DNA from: a filamentous cyanobacterium CCT1
GTDB lineage: Bacteria; Cyanobacteriota; Cyanobacteriia; Phormidesmidales; Phormidesmidaceae
Reading direction: 5' to 3'
NCBI GenBank assembly: GCA_003017855.1
Contig: PYER01000038.1
Span: forward strand, 1 to 32,665
DNA length: 32,665 nucleotides
A model generated the notes under the pieces. It saw nothing but the letters and a program-made list of their open reading frames with translations. It ran no database searches and was not told where the DNA came from. Positions 30,971 to 32,665 of the stretch are shown one piece after another. Position numbers and translations under genes: made by a program. The number at the start of each line of letters is the position of its first letter. The stretch's first letter is position 1.

Positions 30971-31939
30971 ATGACTGAACCCGTTATTTGCCTGGGAGAG
31001 TGTTTAGTCGATCGCCTGTTTGAGGTCGGCAAAAACCGCCAGCATTCCTCAACGGAATGGACGGACTACCCCGGCGGTGCGCCCGCCAATGTCGCCGCCG
31101 CGATCGCAAAACTCGGCACCCCCACCCGCATGGTTAGCTGTCTGGGCCAGGACGACGTGGGCGACTGGCTGATTCAGGTGTTGCAGGAGCAGGGAGTTGC
31201 CTGCCAAATTCAGCGCTACGCCGATGCCCCCACTCGCATTGTGCTGGTGGAGCGGGATGAAACGGGCGATCGCAACTTCATCGGCTTTAGCGCCCCCGAC
31301 CCGGCTGCCTTTGCCGATGCCCACCTGGCTCCTGAGTGGATTGACGGCGTCGATTTTGCGGGAGTGAAGTATCTGGTGATGGGCACGCTGGGGCTGGCCT
31401 ACCCCACCACCGCCAGCGCTATGGAGCGGGCACTCGATAAAGCTAAGCAGGCCGGAACCAAGATAGTGATTGACCTGAACTGGCGTCCGGTGTTCTGGTC
31501 TGACGTGGAGCTGGCGCCGCCCACGATTCATGAGTTCTTGAAAGCCGCCGACCTGCTCAAGCTCTCCCGCGAAGAGGCCCTGTGGCTGCTCGATACCGAC
31601 TCTGCCTCTGAGATTTGCCAGCTGTTCCCCCACTGTGAAGCTGTGCTGCTCACCGACGGTGGCCACGGCAGCACCTGCGCCACCAAGCAGCACAGCCTTT
31701 CGCTGCCCGCCTTTGCCGTTGACAGCATTGATACCACCGGGGCCGGGGACGCGTTTCTGGCGGGATTTTTGCATCAGCTCTGTCAGCGGGGTTGGGAGAG
31801 CCTGCAAACGGCTGACGCGATTGAGGAGATTCTGCGTTACGCCAGCGCTGTAGGGGCACTGACGACACTGAAACCGGGCGCGATCGCGGCCCAGCCCACC
31901 CCTCAAGACGTCAATCAATTTTTGGCGGCTCATCCGTAG
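30971..31939 (+). CDS. mtlZ: PfkB-family fructokinase
   Basis: This 322-residue cytosolic ribokinase-family sugar kinase is expected to phosphorylate the fructose produced by the mannitol dehydrogenase. The N-terminal PfkB signature is TDYPGGAPANVAAAIAKLG (about 32-50), and the C-terminal signature DTTGAGDAFLAGFL (about 258-271) holds the catalytic Asp and anion hole. VICLGECLVDRL opens the protein as in fructokinases. The ATG at 30971 follows ggaga; an upstream TTG at 30959 overlaps that ribosome site. It lies 53 nt after the regulator gene. Pseudomonas mtlZ has the same role, so that symbol is used by analogy. Confidence 0.93.
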   Translation: MTEPVICLGECLVDRLFEVGKNRQHSSTEWTDYPGGAPANVAAAIAKLGTPTRMVSCLGQDDVGDWLIQVLQEQGVACQIQRYADAPTRIVLVERDETGDRNFIGFSAPDPAAFADAHLAPEWIDGVDFAGVKYLVMGTLGLAYPTTASAMERALDKAKQAGTKIVIDLNWRPVFWSDVELAPPTIHEFLKAADLLKLSREEALWLLDTDSASEICQLFPHCEAVLLTDGGHGSTCATKQHSLSLPAFAVDSIDTTGAGDAFLAGFLHQLCQRGWESLQTADAIEEILRYASAVGALTTLKPGAIAAQPTPQDVNQFLAAHP

Positions 31940-32059
31940 CGTTGCTTGGGTAGCGACACTGTGCGATCGCCAGTTTTCTTTCTCTAACTTCAAACGTTAA
32001 GTTTTGAAGTAACTTAAGGTCATATTGGCTTATTCATAGCCAGCAAAACGAGCGATGGC

Positions 32060-32509
32060 ATGATTACCTGGGTTTGGAAACCTTTTGAGGCCCTTTCCAC
32101 TGCAGAACTCTACGAAATCATGAAAGCTCGGCAGCAGGTGTTCATCATAGAACAGAGCTGCATCTACGCCGACATCGACGGTGCTGATCCACAGAGCTGG
32201 CACTTGCTAGGACTAACACCCAATCACGAATTGGTTGCCTATCTGCGCGTTCTCCCTCCTACCCATGACCGAGCTACGCCAGCCATTGGCCGCGTTTTGA
32301 TTTTGCCTGCAATGCGTGGTCAGGGGCTGGGACGGCAGGTGATAGCGGAAGGACTAAGACAGACACAGCAACAATTTCCTGGGCAAGACATTGTGCTTTC
32401 AGCCCAGCACCATCTGGAGAAACTCTATCGAGAGTTTGGTTTTCAAAGCATTAGCGAGCCTTACCTGGAAGATGGCATTGCTCACATTAATATGCGGTGG
32501 ATAAGTTGA
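32060..32509 (+). CDS. elaA: ElaA-family GNAT acetyltransferase
   Basis: This 149-residue cytosolic N-acetyltransferase of the ElaA group has the opening WVWKPFEALSTAELYEIMKARQQVFIIEQSCIYADID, the strand LVAYLRVL, the CoA-binding RVLILPAMRGQGLGRQVI (about 74-91, with the R/Q-x-x-G-x-G/A core) and the tail YREFGF. The acceptor is unknown in ElaA proteins. It lies 120 nt after the fructokinase gene on the same strand and may be only a passenger of the polyol locus. Confidence 0.88.
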   Translation: MITWVWKPFEALSTAELYEIMKARQQVFIIEQSCIYADIDGADPQSWHLLGLTPNHELVAYLRVLPPTHDRATPAIGRVLILPAMRGQGLGRQVIAEGLRQTQQQFPGQDIVLSAQHHLEKLYREFGFQSISEPYLEDGIAHINMRWIS

Positions 32510-32537
32510 ACCGCAGGGTGCATACCGAACACATCTT

Positions 32538-32665
32538 CTACCGGACAACCTTTAGCGACTCGTAGAGCGGGGTGTAGCGCTCAAAGGCCGCCTCATAAGC
32601 CTCTCGTTGCTGTGGCTGTACCGCCTCGATCGCCTCCGGCAGCATCTCAAAGGCCTCTTCCAGGG
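32538..32665 (-). CDS. FGGY-family carbohydrate kinase, C-terminal end (partial)
   Basis: Only the last 41 residues are inside the window, ending at a TAG (32540-32538), with the frame open to the right edge. The segment QPQQREAYEAAFERYTPLYESLK matches the shape of the C-terminal helix of FGGY kinases such as xylulokinase, where a charged helix with YxxxFxxYxxLYxxLK closes the protein. In Pseudomonas and Rhodobacter polyol operons a xylulokinase (mtlY/xylB) is part of the locus, which raises the likelihood. The identification is tentative because no catalytic motif is in view. Confidence 0.5.
   Translation of the reverse strand, partial: LEEAFEMLPEAIEAVQPQQREAYEAAFERYTPLYESLKVVR

Noticed and set aside
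31049-31993. 314-codon minus-strand frame opposite the fructokinase
   Set aside because: The plus-strand frame carries both PfkB signatures; the minus-strand frame is its shadow.

Overview
The window reads as chromosomal DNA of a GC-rich cyanobacterium, probably a filamentous Leptolyngbya/Nodosilinea-type lineage; the lineage is inference. The evidence is the very frequent HIP1 octamer gcgatcgc, a magnesium-chelatase subunit gene (chlI), a pair of thylakoid-type FtsH proteases, cyanobacterial-type GlgC and typical cyanobacterial intergenic repeats.

Region 1 (1-11434) is mostly housekeeping. It holds the 3' end of a cell-wall amidase, a class IV aminotransferase (PabC-like), an FtsH3-like protease, a Nif3-family protein, a small exported protein and a second, divergent FtsH. 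A tRNA-Asp gene follows, with a decayed copy of its 3' half just downstream. Then come a peptide-type binding lipoprotein with an MSMEG_0570-family gene, and glgC followed by a P-loop kinase.

Region 2 (11760-15306) starts with a two-gene actin-like ParM plus small DNA-binding (ParR-like) operon. It has a readable promoter flanked by direct repeats. It is followed by repeat-rich DNA, chlI and ruvC.

Region 3 (15322-22533) is accessory in character. A PspA/IM30-like protein is coupled to a membrane-anchored PstS-like protein. An A+T-rich islet carries a TPR protein and a small unknown protein. A short J-domain protein, a BNR-repeat protein, a dRS3-like double palindrome, a Rossmann oxidoreductase, a multi-pass membrane protein and an aldo/keto reductase follow.

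Region 4 (22945-32665) is the most coherent system: a complete polyol (mannitol/sorbitol/arabitol-type) uptake and catabolism locus. The minus strand encodes binding lipoprotein, two permeases, ATPase and mannitol 2-dehydrogenase. The plus strand encodes an SDR dehydrogenase, a SorC-family regulator and a PfkB-type fructokinase. The window ends in what looks like the C-terminus of an FGGY (xylulokinase-type) kinase. The gene content matches the Pseudomonas mtlEFGKDYZ and Rhodobacter smo/mtl polyol operons. The inferred path is polyol import, oxidation to fructose or xylulose, and phosphorylation into central metabolism. Such a locus is unexpected in a cyanobacterium, although the genes carry HIP1 sites and so look long resident.
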